A DNA stretch of 64,000 bases from DAIQRJ01 sp963708795 (GTDB lineage: Bacteria; Actinomycetota; Actinomycetes; Propionibacteriales; DAIQRJ01). The notes under the pieces are model-generated. The model was not told the DNA's origin, made no database searches, and saw only the letters and a program-made list of their open reading frames with translations. The stretch spans positions 62,001-126,000 of the forward strand of contig CAVPUH010000001.1 of the NCBI GenBank assembly GCA_963708795.1, written 5' to 3'. Each line of letters begins with the position of its first letter. Within the stretch, counting starts at the first letter, position 1. Below, one piece after another: positions 27,666-38,397 of the stretch. The position numbers were made by a program, and so were the translations under genes.

Positions 27666-28313
27666 ATGGACCCCATGCGCGTCACGGTGTTCGGAGCCAG
27701 CGGCAAGATCGGCCGACTCGTGGTCGAGGCACTGCTCGCCGATGGTCACGACGTCGTCGCCTACGTGCGATCCCCGGGCAAACTCGGGCTCGTGCACGAC
27801 AGGATGACGGTGGTTCCGGGCCCCTTGTCCGACGGTGCCGGGATCATCGAGGCCGTGCGCGGCAGTGCCGCCGTGATCAGTGCGCTCGGCCCGTCGCTCG
27901 ATCGCCGCGCGAAGGGGACGCCGGTCACCGACGGGACCCGCAACATCGTCACCGCCATGAAGGCCGTCCGTGTTCGTCGTTACGTCGGGCTGGCGACGCC
28001 GAGCGTGTCCGATCCGCGGGACCGCCCCACGGTGAAGGCGAAGGTGTACCCGGTGGCCGCGAAGGTGCTGTTCCCGAACGCGCTCGTCGAGATCGTCGGC
28101 ATGACGCGCGCGGTGACCGACTCCGACCTCGACTGGACGATCGCCCGGATCGTCGATCCCAACGACAAGCAATCGAAGAGCCGACTGCGGGTCGGCTTCC
28201 TCGGTCGTGACCGCATCGGCTCGGCGATCGCGCGCGCCGACATCGCCGCGTTCCTCGTCGCCCAACTGACCGACGACACCTACATCGGCGCGATGCCGGC
28301 GATCAGCAACTGA
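27666..28313 (+). CDS. NAD(P)-binding oxidoreductase/epimerase-like protein
   Basis: A 215-residue atypical short-chain dehydrogenase of the NAD(P)H-binding (NmrA/BVR-B-like) group. The N-terminal dinucleotide motif is VFGASGKIGRLVVEALL, followed by VVAYVRSPGKL (Arg contacting the NADP phosphate) and AVISALGPS. No YxxxK catalytic pair is present, as expected of this group. ATG 27666 is used, with ATG 27675 equally possible. It is divergent from the phosphotriesterase gene with about 90 bases between. Confidence 0.85.
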   Translation: MDPMRVTVFGASGKIGRLVVEALLADGHDVVAYVRSPGKLGLVHDRMTVVPGPLSDGAGIIEAVRGSAAVISALGPSLDRRAKGTPVTDGTRNIVTAMKAVRVRRYVGLATPSVSDPRDRPTVKAKVYPVAAKVLFPNALVEIVGMTRAVTDSDLDWTIARIVDPNDKQSKSRLRVGFLGRDRIGSAIARADIAAFLVAQLTDDTYIGAMPAISN

Positions 28314-28325
28314 CCGCCCACCGGC

Positions 28326-30209
28326 TCAGGGGGTGATGATCGCGAAGTCGGGATCACCCTTGTCCAGAACCGACAGCAATGTCTGGAGAGCACCCTGATC
28401 CCCGGTGATCTCGATGCCGGGGGACGTGAGATCACCGCCGAGCAGCGCCAGCAACCTGAGCTTCGGAAGCGCGATCGTCGCCACCGCGTCGTCGGCGGCC
28501 GGGCGGGCGATGTAGATCAGCACGCCGTTGCGCAGGGTCAGGCGGTAGTTGGTGTCGAGGTCGGTGAACGTCAAGTCGAAGGCGAGGTCGAGGTCCCAGG
28601 CGCTGCGGGCCGTCGACCGAGATGGCGATCGAGTCGAACAGCTGCTCGGGGGTGAGCTGGGCGAGGATCGCGGGCGCGGCGGTCGCGGTCGGGGTGCCGA
28701 AGTTGCCCTCGCGCAGCTCGGTGGCGCCGGAGAGGAAGAAGTTGCGCCAGGTGCCGTTCTCGGCGCCGTAGCCGAGCTGCTCCAGGGTGTCCGCGTAGAG
28801 CGCGCGGGCCGCGGCGTGCTCGGCGTCGGCGAACACCGCGTGGTCGAGCAGGGTCGCCGCCCAGCGGAAGTCGCCGGCGTCGAACGCGGTCTGCGCGAGC
28901 TCGACGACGCGGTCGATGCCGCCGATCGCGTCGACGTAGCGGGCGGCCAGTTGCCGCGGGCGGGTGCGGCCAGAGCCGGGCCGGGTTGCCGTCGAACCAG
29001 CCCATGTAGCGCTGGTAGATCGCCTTCACGTTGTGGCTGACCGAGCCGTAGTAGCCGTGGGTGTTCCAGGCGTTCGTCCAGCGCCGGCGGCAGCTCGAGC
29101 TGCTCGGCGATCTCGGCGCCGGTGAAGCCCTGGTTGAGCAGCCGCAGGGTCTGGTCGTGCAGGTAGGCGTAGAGGTCGCGCTGGGTCGACGAGGAACGTC
29201 GACGATCGCTCGCTGCCCCAGGTCGGCCAGTGGTGCGAGGCGAAGACGACGTCGGTGCGCTCGCCGAACGTCTCGATCGCCTCGGTCAGGTAGGTCGACC
29301 AGACGTGCGGGTCGCGCACCAGCGCGCCGCGCAGGGTGAGCAGGTTGTGCAGGGTGTGGGTGGCGTTCTCGGCCATGCACAGCGCGCGGTAGCTGCGGGA
29401 AGTAGAAGTGCATCTCGGCGGGCGCCTCGGTGCCCGGGCGCCATCTGGAACTCGATCTCGACGCCGTCGATCGTGTGCGTCTCGCCGGTCGTCGGTGATG
29501 TCGAGGGTCGGCACGATCGAGCCCGACCTCGCCGGTGGAGGTGGTCTGGCCGAGGCCGGCACCGACCTGGCCCTGCGGGCCGCGGGCGAGGGCGGCGCCG
29601 TACATGTACCCGGCGCGGCGGCGCCATCGCGGTGCCGGCGTAGACGTTCTCCGCGACCGCGTGCTCGACGAAGCCGTCCGGCGCGATGACCTGCGATCGT
29701 TCCGGCATCGACGTCGTCCTGCGGTGGCGACACCGAAGACGCCGCCGAAGTGGTCGACGTGGCTGTGGGTGTAGATGACGGCGACGACCGGCCGGTCGCC
29801 GCGATGCTCGCGGTAGAGCGCCGAGCGCGGCCGCGGCCGTCTCCGTGGAGATGAGCGGGTCGATCACGATGACGCCGGTGTCGCCCTCGACGAACGTCAT
29901 GTTCGACAGGTCGAGGCCGCGCACCTGGTAGATGCCGTCGACGACCTCGAAGAGGCCCTGCTTCGCGACCAGCTTCGACTGCCGCCACAGGCTCGGGTTC
30001 ACGGACGTCGGAGCGTCGCCGTCGAGGAAGGCGAAAGCGTCGTTGTCCCACACGACGCGACCGTCGGCACGGGTGACGACACCCGGCTCGAGAGCTACGA
30101 GGAACCCGCGCGTGCTGTCCTCGACATCGCGCGTGTCGTCCATCGGCAGCGAGGACAGCGCTGCTGCATGCGCGGCTTCGATGCTCTCCGACGGTGGGTT
30201 CTGCTCCAT
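28326..30209 (-). pseudogene. Alkyl/aryl-sulfatase (SdsA1/BDS1 type) with twelve frameshifts
   Basis: Metallo-beta-lactamase-fold alkylsulfatase, which releases sulfate from alkyl sulfates. It reads from ATG 30209 (GAGG just upstream) to TGA 28326 in pieces. These are FVEGDTGVIVIDPLISTETA; the zinc motif THSHVDH; VIAPDGFVEHAVAENVYAGT; IDGVEIEFQMAPG; AENATHTLHNLLTLRGALVR; HGYYGSVSHNVKAIYQRYMG; the dimerisation region with WRNFFLSGATELREGNFGTP; and an SCP2-like C-terminal domain FTDLDTNYRLTLRNGVLIYI. Each break is mended by removing one base, near 29821, 29722, 29694, 29621, 29518, 29490, 29435, 29392, 29184, 29075, 28954 and 28602. The corrected length is 623 residues, normal for the family, and the amino-acid sequence is otherwise undamaged. 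Confidence 0.85.
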
Positions 30210-30322
30210 GCGGCCTCGTTCCGATCGATGCGGGCAGGTTGCGAGTTGCCATTCGCCCTGCCGGCGATAGCCACCCGGAGCGTCACGATGCCGGCCACTC
30301 GGAGTCGATCGGGGGAGGCAGG

Positions 30323-30687
30323 TCAGTCGGAGGGTGGCGCGAGCTCGGGTTGATCGAGCAGCCGCAGCCACGTCCCGTCGGCCTGGCGGCGAACGACCTG
30401 AGCGCGGGCCCCGGAGCCGTCCTTCGGCGGCGTCGAGGTGAGCGCGATGTCGCCGCTGATGAGGGTGGGCAGCGGCGACTCCGGCTCGAAGTGCGGCGCG
30501 TTCGCCAGCACCTTCTCCCACAGTTCACGGATCGCCGTCCGGCCGACGGTCGTCTTGCCCGGCGGGTACGCCATCACGGCGTCCTCCTCGTACAGCGCAG
30601 CGATCCCGGCCGCGTCGCCGGCGTTGGCGCATTCGACGAACAGCCGGGTGAGGTGTTCGGGCTGGGTATGGCTCTCTCGTTGCTCAT
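30323..30687 (-). pseudogene. SnoaL/DUF4440-like NTF2-fold protein with N-terminal frameshift
   Basis: Small NTF2-fold protein. The body reads LTRLFVECANAGDAAGIAAL followed by YEEDAVMAYPPGKTTVGR and IRELWEKVLANAPHFE, typical of SnoaL/DUF4440 proteins. No in-frame start exists for it. The only good start, ATG 30687, is in another frame and is followed by AACGAGAGAGCC; deleting two bases of the GA repeat gives MSNESHTQPEHLTRLF, which joins the body. The corrected length is 120 residues. It is divergent from the LysR gene, with a candidate operator between them. Confidence 0.65.
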
Positions 30688-30764
30688 GTCCGGTCCTCTC
30701 GGGTGTGGTCGTTCCTCTCCGGTCGAGGGTTCCGGCCGATCGCTCAGAAGTCCAACAGATCATT

Positions 30765-30781
30765 CTTCTCGTCTTCAGAAG
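30765..30781. promoter_or_regulatory. Candidate LysR operator between divergent genes
   Basis: CTTCT-N7-AGAAG is a perfect 5-bp inverted repeat that also fits the T-N11-A pattern of LysR-type boxes. It lies in the 115-base gap between the SnoaL-like gene and the LysR regulator, 21 bases before the regulator start. Binding is inferred from position only. Confidence 0.4.
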
Positions 30782-30802
30782 CAGCGGCTCTAGACTGACG
30801 CG

Positions 30803-31699
30803 ATGGAGATTGCGGCAGCTGGAGTACTTCGTCGCGGTCGCGGAGGAAGCGAACTTCACCCGGGCCGCCGAGCGCGTCCACATCAGCCAGTCGGGTGTGA
30901 GCGCGCAGATCCGTCAGCTCGAACGCGATCTCGGTGCCACGCTGATCGATCGGTCCGGCCGGTCGGCCACTCTCACGCCGGCCGGGGAAGCGGCTCTCGC
31001 CCACGCTCGCGCCGTGCTCGCGGCCGCGGCCGCGACCCGGCAGGCCGTGGACGACGTCCAGGGCCTGATGCGTGGCCGGCTCGGCGTCGGGATGGTCACC
31101 GCCTGCGCCGTGACCCCGCTGTTCGTCGCGCTGGCGGCCTTCCACGGCCGATATCCCGCGGTGTCGGTCGACCTGGCCGAGGACGGCTCCGATCGGCTGG
31201 TCGACCTCGTCCGCGCGGGCGAACTGGACGTCGCCTTGATCGGCGCCGCCGGTGCGCTGCCGGCTGGTCTCGAGGGGCTGACGATCATCAGCGAAGGCCT
31301 GGTCGCCGCAGTACCCGCGGGTCACCCGCTCGACGGGCGGCCGACCGTTTCGCTGGCCCGACTGGCGTGCCATCCGATCGTCAGCCTTCCGCTTGGAACC
31401 GGGGTGCGGACTGTGTTCGAGCAGGACTGTGCCGCGCAGGGGATCACACCGTCGATCGCTCTGCAGTGCAGCGCTCCCGACGCCGTCGTCGACCTCGTGT
31501 CCCGGGACTCGGTGTGGCGGTCCTGAGCGCGACCATGGCTGCCGGTTACGCCGATCGCCTCCATGCCGTACCCGTCGACGATGTCACCACGCCGGCCCTG
31601 CTCGGCCTCGTGTGGCGCCGGGCACCGCATCCGGCGACGCGAGAGTTCCTCCGGGAATGCCGACGGTCGTTCGGTCTGGCTTCGGCGGCCACCTCATGA
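30803..31699 (+). pseudogene. LysR-family regulator with two compensating frameshifts
   Basis: LysR-type transcription regulator. The DNA-binding domain LRQLEYFVAVAEEANFTRAA followed by HISQSGVSAQIRQLERDLGA is canonical, and the effector domain runs through GRLGVGMVTACAVTPLFVAL. The start ATG 30803 is out of frame with it; removing the A near 30809 gives MELRQLEYF, the normal beginning. Near 31503 the frame changes again, where the stop-bound frame VSRDSVWRS gives way to GLGVAVLSATMAAGYADRLH. One missing G (GGGG to GGG) explains this. The two changes cancel, and the corrected protein is about 298 residues. The stop overlaps the next ATG in ATGA. Confidence 0.75.
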
Positions 31700-32497
31700 G
31701 CGAGGACCCCGAGGACCTCTTCGACACCGCCGAGGTCCTCGCTGAGCGCGGTGACGGCCGTGTCGTCCGGCGCGGCGACGTCGTGCACCGGCCGCTCTCG
31801 CCGTGGTCGGCGTCGGTGCACCAGCCTGCTCGACCACCTGCGTCAGGTCGGGTTCACCGCGGCACCGCGGCTCGTCGACGTGGACGAGACCGGCGAAACC
31901 CTCACCTACCTCGACGGCGAATCAGGTCCGGACGGCTGGGCGAAGGTCGTCGACCTCGATGGCCTCCGCGCCGCTGCCCGGCTCCTGCGCCGATACCACG
32001 ACGCCGTCCGGGGCTGGCGTCCGACGAACGGCGGGGAGCTGGTGTGGGCCGACGGCTCGAGCGGAGCCGGAACCGGCGACGACATCGTCTGCCACGGGGA
32101 CGTCGGCCCATGGAACATGGTGTGGTCGGATCACGAACCGGTCGGGCTGATCGACTGGGACTACGCCCACGTCGCGCCGGCCGTCAGCGACGTGGCGTAC
32201 GCCCTCGAGTACATGGCACCGTTCCGATCCGACGACGAAGCCGTGCGCTGGCTGCGATATCCGAAGCCGCCGGATCGGGCCGGACGGATCGAGGCGTTCG
32301 CGCAGGCGTACGGACTGACCAGCACCGACGGGCTGGCCGAGGCGGTCGAAGCCGAGCAGGTCCGTGGACGGCAGTTGGTGCTCTCACTGGCCGGGCGCGG
32401 TGAACCCCGGCAGGTCGCCATGGTGGCCGACGGCCACCTCGACGAACTGGACGAACGCATCGCGTGGACGCGGTCGCACCGGCACCTCACCGGTTGA
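31696..32497 (+). pseudogene. APH-family phosphotransferase with one frameshift
   Basis: APH-fold kinase-like protein starting at ATG 31696 inside the LysR stop. The N-terminal part MSEDPEDLFDTAEVLAERGD to SPWSASVH is in one frame. An extra C at about 31821 shifts the reading to SLLDHLRQVGFTAAPRLVDV, which then runs to the end. The catalytic loop IVCHGDVGPWNMVW (HxDxxxxN) and GLIDWDYAHVAP (metal Asp) are intact. The corrected length is 266 residues. It is third of three APH-like genes in the window and the only one with a fully standard catalytic loop. Confidence 0.75.
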
Positions 32498-32665
32498 GCG
32501 GCGCGTGCCACCGCCGGCCGGGCACAATGCACGGGTGCTGCTGACGATCACCTCGACCGCCGAAGCGGTCGATCCGCGGCTCTGAGCGACGCGATCCGCA
32601 GGCTGATCTGCGCCAGACCGCACGGTGACCGACCGCGTGGCGACAGTGGAAACGGGCTGCCGCGC

Positions 32666-32688
32666 GTTGTAAACCTGGTTTCTGGGTA
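32666..32688 (+). promoter_or_regulatory. Candidate SigB/SigF-type promoter
   Basis: GTTGT at 32666-32670 and GGGTA at 32684-32688 resemble the GTTT/GGGTA elements of actinobacterial stress sigma factors, with a 13-base spacer that is slightly short. The stress-type membrane gene starts 63 bases downstream, which fits. No data beyond pattern. Confidence 0.35.
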
Positions 32689-32751
32689 CAGCTCGTCGTT
32701 GGACACGGCCCTTCAGGCCGCTGTCGACACCAACCACCGTCAGGAGTGCAC

Positions 32752-33033
32752 ATGCTCGGAACCATCGTCGGACTGCTCATCATCGGCCTCGTCGCAGGGT
32801 TCATCGCCCGCGCTCTCGTCCCCGGCAAGCAGTCGATGGGCATCCTGGCCACGATCCTGCTGGGGATCGTCGGCTCGTTCATCGGCGGGTTCCTCGGATA
32901 CCTGCTGTTCCACAAGGACTCGCAGAGCGGCTTCGTCCAGCCCTCGAGCTGGATCGGCTCGATCATCGGAGCCATCATCGCGCTGCTGATCTACGGCGCA
33001 GTCCAGCGCCGGAGCGTGGGCTCGAAGGCCTGA
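32752..33033 (+). CDS. GlsB/YeaQ/YmgE family membrane protein
   Basis: A 93-residue very hydrophobic protein with three membrane segments: LGTIVGLLIIGLVAGFIARA, then MGILATILLGIVGSFIGGFL, then WIGSIIGAIIALLIYGAV. RALVPGKQSMGI in the first loop is the family signature (transglycosylase-associated/YeaQ group). The proteins are made under stress in many bacteria; their molecular role is unclear. ATG 32752 is chosen because CAGGAG lies six bases upstream; an in-frame GTG at 32746 is less likely. Confidence 0.9.
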   Translation: MLGTIVGLLIIGLVAGFIARALVPGKQSMGILATILLGIVGSFIGGFLGYLLFHKDSQSGFVQPSSWIGSIIGAIIALLIYGAVQRRSVGSKA

Positions 33034-33091
33034 GCGCAGACCTTGACGGCGACCACTTGGGGCAGCTGCCTCACTTCGGTACCGTCGGGTG

Positions 33092-34219
33092 ATGAAGCCA
33101 CTACCTAGGGTAATTGTCGGGGCCGTGACGGCCGCTCTCGTGCTCTCCGGGGCCGGGAGTGCCGCCGCGGCCCCTTCCTCGGTCACCCTCGTCCGCGCGT
33201 CATCCGGGACACCCCGGGCAATGGCCGTGCACCCGGGGGCCAGCGCGAAGGTCTCGAAAACGATCGCCACGAGCCTGGCCGTCCCGTGGAACATCACGTT
33301 CCTCCCCAACGGGCAGTCGCTGGTGTCGCAGCGGGACAAGGGGACCATTGTTCGAGTGACGACGTCGGGGCGGAAGAAGACTGTCGGCAAGGTCCCCGGC
33401 GTCGTGTCGAACGGCAGCAGCGGTGGTGAGGGAGGCCTGCTCGGACTGGCTGTATCACCGCGCTTCACGACCGATCAATGGCTGTACGCGTACATCACGA
33501 CCGCCACTGACAATCGCGTGGTGCGGATGAAGTACCGCAACGCGGCGATCGGGCCAGTGCATGTCGTGCTCAAGGGAATCCCGAAAGGCCTCCACCACAA
33601 TGGGGGCGGCCTCGCGTTCAGCAGGAACCGCATGCTCTACATTGCGACCGGCGAGGGTGGGGTCCCGTCGCGGGCGCAGAACAAGTCGTCGCTGGGAGGC
33701 AAGATCCTGAGGGTGTTCCCGAGCGGCTCGATCCCGGCGTCGAACCCATTCAAGAACTCTCCGGTGTGGAGCTACGGCCATCGCAACGTCGAGGGGCTCG
33801 CATTCGACAAGGCGAATCACCTGTGGGCTACGGAGTTCGGGGAGAAGAGCTACGACGAGCTCAATCGGATCGTGTGGGGTCACAACTACGGCTGGCCTGC
33901 GACTCAAGGCAGAACCTCGAACCCGAAGTACACCAGCCCGAAGGCGCAGTGGCCGACGTCCAAGGGCGGACCCTCGGGCATCACCATCCGGAACGGGGTG
34001 GCGTGGATCGGGGCCATCACGGGGACCCGGCTGTACCGGGTCGCGCTGAACGGCACGAAGGCCGGAACCCCCACGTCCTACTTCGTCGGAACCTACGGAC
34101 GGATCCGCGCCGTGCAAAAGGCGCCCGACGGGTCGATCTGGGTGGCGACCAGCAACCGCGACGGCCGGGCCACCCCACGCTCGGGCGACGACCGGCTGCT
34201 GAGGCTCTCGGTGAGCTGA
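33092..34219 (+). CDS. PQQ-dependent aldose sugar dehydrogenase-like protein
   Basis: A 375-residue exported six-blade propeller protein of the soluble PQQ glucose/aldose dehydrogenase family. The signal peptide spans about residues 5-26 (VIVGAVTAALVLSGAG, then AAAA cleavage region). Family landmarks are VPWNITFLPNGQSLVSQRDK, GGEGGLLGLAVSP, LHHNGGGLAF (catalytic His), SYGHRNVEGLAFD and ATEFGEKSYDELNRI. It oxidises aldoses to lactones in the periphery if PQQ is available; no pqq genes are in this window, so the cofactor source is unknown. ATG 33092 is used in preference to the overlapping GTG 33089. Confidence 0.88.
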   Translation: MKPLPRVIVGAVTAALVLSGAGSAAAAPSSVTLVRASSGTPRAMAVHPGASAKVSKTIATSLAVPWNITFLPNGQSLVSQRDKGTIVRVTTSGRKKTVGKVPGVVSNGSSGGEGGLLGLAVSPRFTTDQWLYAYITTATDNRVVRMKYRNAAIGPVHVVLKGIPKGLHHNGGGLAFSRNRMLYIATGEGGVPSRAQNKSSLGGKILRVFPSGSIPASNPFKNSPVWSYGHRNVEGLAFDKANHLWATEFGEKSYDELNRIVWGHNYGWPATQGRTSNPKYTSPKAQWPTSKGGPSGITIRNGVAWIGAITGTRLYRVALNGTKAGTPTSYFVGTYGRIRAVQKAPDGSIWVATSNRDGRATPRSGDDRLLRLSVS

Positions 34220-34241
34220 GGCACGCGAACCTTCGGGGCCA

Positions 34242-35293
34242 TCAGCCGGCGGCGATCAGCTCCGCGATCTGCACGGTGTTGAGCGCCGCACCCTTGCGCA
34301 GGTTGTCGTTGCTCACGAACAGAGTCAGGGCGCGATTGCCGTCGAGGCTGGTGTCCTGGCGGATGCGGCCGACCAGGCTGGGGTCGATCCCGGCCGCGGC
34401 CAACGGCGTCGGCACGTCGACGAGCTTCACCCCTGGTGCCGTCGACAGCAGCTCGGTCGCCCGCTGGACCGTGAGCTCCCGCGCGAATTCGACGTTCATC
34501 GACAGCGAGTGCCCGGTGAAGACCGGCACGCGCACGCACGTCCCCGACACCCGGAGCCCGGGGATCTCGAGGATCTTCCGGCTCTCGTTGCGCAGCTTCT
34601 GCTCTTCGTCGGTCTCGAGCGAGCCGTCGTCGACGATCGTCCCGGCCAGTGGCAGGACGTTGAACGCGATCGGCGCCACGTACTTCACCGGCTCCGGGAA
34701 CGACACCGCCGAACCGTCATGAGTGAGCTCGGCCGCACGGTCGGCCACCTGACGGACCTGCTTGTCGAGCTCGTCCACCCCGGCCAGCCCCGAGCCCGAG
34801 ACGGCCTGGTAGGTCGACGCGATCAGCCGGACCAGCTCGGCTTCGCGGTGCAACGGCGCGAGGACGGGCATGGCGGCCATCGTCGTGCAGTTCGGGTTGG
34901 CGATGATCCCCTTGCGCGCTTCGTGAATCGCGTGCGGATTGACCTCGCTCACCACCAGCGGGACGTCGGGGTCACGCCGGAACGCCGACGAGTTGTCGAC
35001 GACGATCACCCCGGCCGCGGCGAACCGTGGTGCCTGGACCCTCGACGTGGACGCACCCGCCGAGAACAGCGCGATGTCCAGCCCGGACGGGTCGGCGGTC
35101 TCGGCGTCCTCGATGACGATGTCCCGGTCGCCCCACGGCAGGGTGCGCCCGGCCGATCGGGACGAGGCGAAGTAGCGGATCTCGGCCACCGGGAACGCCC
35201 GTTCCCGCAGGATCGAGCGCATCACGGCACCGACCTGCCCGGTCGCGCCCACGATGCCGACCCGCAGGCCCGCAGAAGAGAGAGCAGCAGCGC

Positions 35294-35297
<4 letters not shown>
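34242..35297 (-). CDS. asd: Aspartate-semialdehyde dehydrogenase
   Basis: A 351-residue enzyme reducing aspartyl-phosphate to aspartate semialdehyde with NADPH, the second step toward lysine, threonine, methionine and diaminopimelate. Visible features are the NADP-binding loop GIVGATGQVGAVM (about 16-28), the active-site Cys in NPNCTTMAAMPVL, YQAVSGSGLAGVDEL, and the catalytic His region VFTGHSLSMNVEF. Its ATG 35297 overlaps the lysC stop as ATGA, the normal lysC-asd arrangement in actinobacteria. Confidence 0.97.
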
Positions 35298-36601
<1,304 letters not shown>

Positions 36602-36804
36602 GTCGTGCCTCCCGGATGGTGTCGTAGCCGAATGTGGTGACGCGGACGTTGCCGGCCGGTGACAAGTTTACCGGCCGCCGGTTCCGGCCTCCGGACGTTC
36701 CAAACGGCGGGACACCGGTCGGTGCTGCGGGCGAACGGGCGTGAAACCCGACGGACGCGCGGCCCGGTTACGATGCGTGAACTCGACGAGCAGAGAGGAC
36801 CTCC

Positions 36805-37431
36805 GTGGCCGCCGGCACCCGTACCGTGGCTGCCTTCGACCTCGACGGCACGCTCACCCGACGTGACACGCTGCTGCCGTTCCTGGCCCGGCTCTGTGGA
36901 CGCGTCGCGCTCGCGAAGGCGGTGGTGGCTGTCAGCGGCCCGCTCGCCACGGCGATGCTCGCCGATGTCAACGCCCGGCGGGGCGAGGTCAAGGACCAAC
37001 TGCTGGCCAGGCTGGTCGCGGGCCGGCCGCTCGCCGAGGTCCAACTGGTCGCCCAGCGCTACGCCCACGACGTCGTCGGTCAGAATCGGCTGCGGCCGAG
37101 CATCTACGAGCACTGGGAGCACCACCTCGACGCGGGTCACGAACTCGTCATCGTGTCGGCGTCCCTCGAGCTCTACGTCAACCCACTGGCGCGCATCCTC
37201 GGCGGTGCGGCCGGCCTGGGCACGCGCCTCGAGGTGGCCGCCGACCAGCGGCTGACCGGGCACATCGACGGCGCCAACTGCCGTGGGGACGAGAAGGTCC
37301 GCCGGCTCGATGCGTGGCTGGCCGAGACCGGGGGCGAGGAAGATGTCGAGGTGTTCGCCTACGGTGACAGCTCAGGTGACGACGCTCTTCTCGGGCGCGC
37401 CGACCATCCGACGAAGGTGAGCCGCCGATGA
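36805..37431 (+). CDS. HAD-IB family hydrolase
   Basis: A 208-residue HAD phosphatase. Motif I is FDLDGTLTRRDT (about 11-22) with the nucleophile Asp; motif II is Ser in VIVSASLELYV; motif III Lys is in GDEKVRRLD; motif IV is YGDSSGDDALL. The C1 cap is helical. HAD-IB proteins of this form often sit with decaprenyl-phosphate ribose genes. Here the stop overlaps the next ATG (ATGA), which suggests a role in dephosphorylating decaprenyl-phosphoribose 5-phosphate. That role is inference from gene order. GTG 36805 follows GAGAGGA. Confidence 0.88.
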   Translation: MAAGTRTVAAFDLDGTLTRRDTLLPFLARLCGRVALAKAVVAVSGPLATAMLADVNARRGEVKDQLLARLVAGRPLAEVQLVAQRYAHDVVGQNRLRPSIYEHWEHHLDAGHELVIVSASLELYVNPLARILGGAAGLGTRLEVAADQRLTGHIDGANCRGDEKVRRLDAWLAETGGEEDVEVFAYGDSSGDDALLGRADHPTKVSRR

Positions 37432-38397
37432 CGCAACCACCTGAGCCGACCGGCCCCGGACCTGCGTCCGCGTCGACCGAGGCATCCACCGAGGCCGTGG
37501 TGGTGCACTCGACGTCCGGCCACACGGGCGGCGGTCTCGCGGGCGGGCTCATCCGGGAGGCCCGGCCGAAGCAGTGGCTCAAGAACGTCCTCGTCTTCTC
37601 AGCGCCGGCGTCGGCCGGCGTCCTCTTCGAGCCGAAGCCCCTGGTGCAGACGCTCGTCGCGTTCGTGGCCTTCTGTCTCGTGGCCAGCGGCACCTACTTC
37701 ATCAACGACGCCCGCGACGTGGAGGCGGACCGCCAGCACGTCAAGAAGCGGTTCCGGCCGATGGCCGCGGGGATCGTGCCGGTCCGGCTCGGTTACGCGT
37801 GCGGGATCGTCGCTGCTGGCGGCGGGGCTGGGACTCTCCTTCGCCGTCAGCTGGCAGCTCGCCCTGGTGATCGGCGGCTACCTCGTCCTCACCACGTCGT
37901 ACTCGCTGTGGCTCAAGCACGAACCGGTGATCGACCTGGTCGCAGTGGCCGCGGGGTTCGTGCTGCGCGCGCTGGCCGGTGCGGCCGCCACGGGCATCCC
38001 GACCTCGAGCTGGTTCCTCATCGTGGTCTCCCTCGGCTCGCTGTTCATGGTGGCGGGCAAGCGGGAGGCCGAACTCCGCAACGCCGAGCACGACAAGCGG
38101 ACCCGGTCCACCCTGATGGTCTACTCCGTGCAGTTCCTCACCTACGTGCAGTCGGCGTCGACCGGGGCCCTGTTGGTGGCGTACTCGCTGTGGGCCTTCG
38201 ACGCCCACGCCGGGTTGAACCGGCTGCTCTTCGGCCTGTCGATCCTGCCGTTCTCGGTGGCCGTGCTCCGGTACGCGATGCTGGTGGACCAGGGCCGGGG
38301 TGAGGCGCCGGAAGACGCGGTGGTGTCGGACCGGATCCTGCTGGTCTGTGGTCTCGTCCTGGTCGTCCTCGTGGGGTTGGGTGTCTATGTCGTCTGA
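37428..38397 (+). pseudogene. Decaprenyl-phosphate phosphoribosyltransferase (UbiA family) with one frameshift
   Basis: UbiA-fold membrane prenyltransferase that joins PRPP to decaprenyl phosphate, the first committed step to the arabinose donor of the cell wall. The first part carries RPKQWLKNVLVFSAP and the first Asp motif NDARDVEADRQH. Near 37811 (ATCGTCGCTG) an extra C moves the reading to LAAGLGLSFAVSWQLALVIG; the second part holds YSLWLKHEPVIDLVAVAAGF and REAELRNAEHDKRTRS. The corrected length is 322 residues, with eight or nine membrane segments. The gene overlaps the HAD gene before and dprE1 after it. The pathway is normally essential where arabinan is made, so a sequence error is more likely than loss. 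Called a pseudogene only because the reading frame is broken as written. Confidence 0.85.

Noticed and set aside
29026..30252. Long Arg-rich open frames on both strands across the alkylsulfatase region
   Set aside because: They are high-GC shadow frames; the real protein is recovered by following conserved motifs from frame to frame.
32535..32585. Short frame VLLTITSTAEAVDPRL resembling the beginning of a Hen1-type RNA methyltransferase
   Set aside because: Sixteen codons only, followed by a stop and no further matching sequence in any frame.
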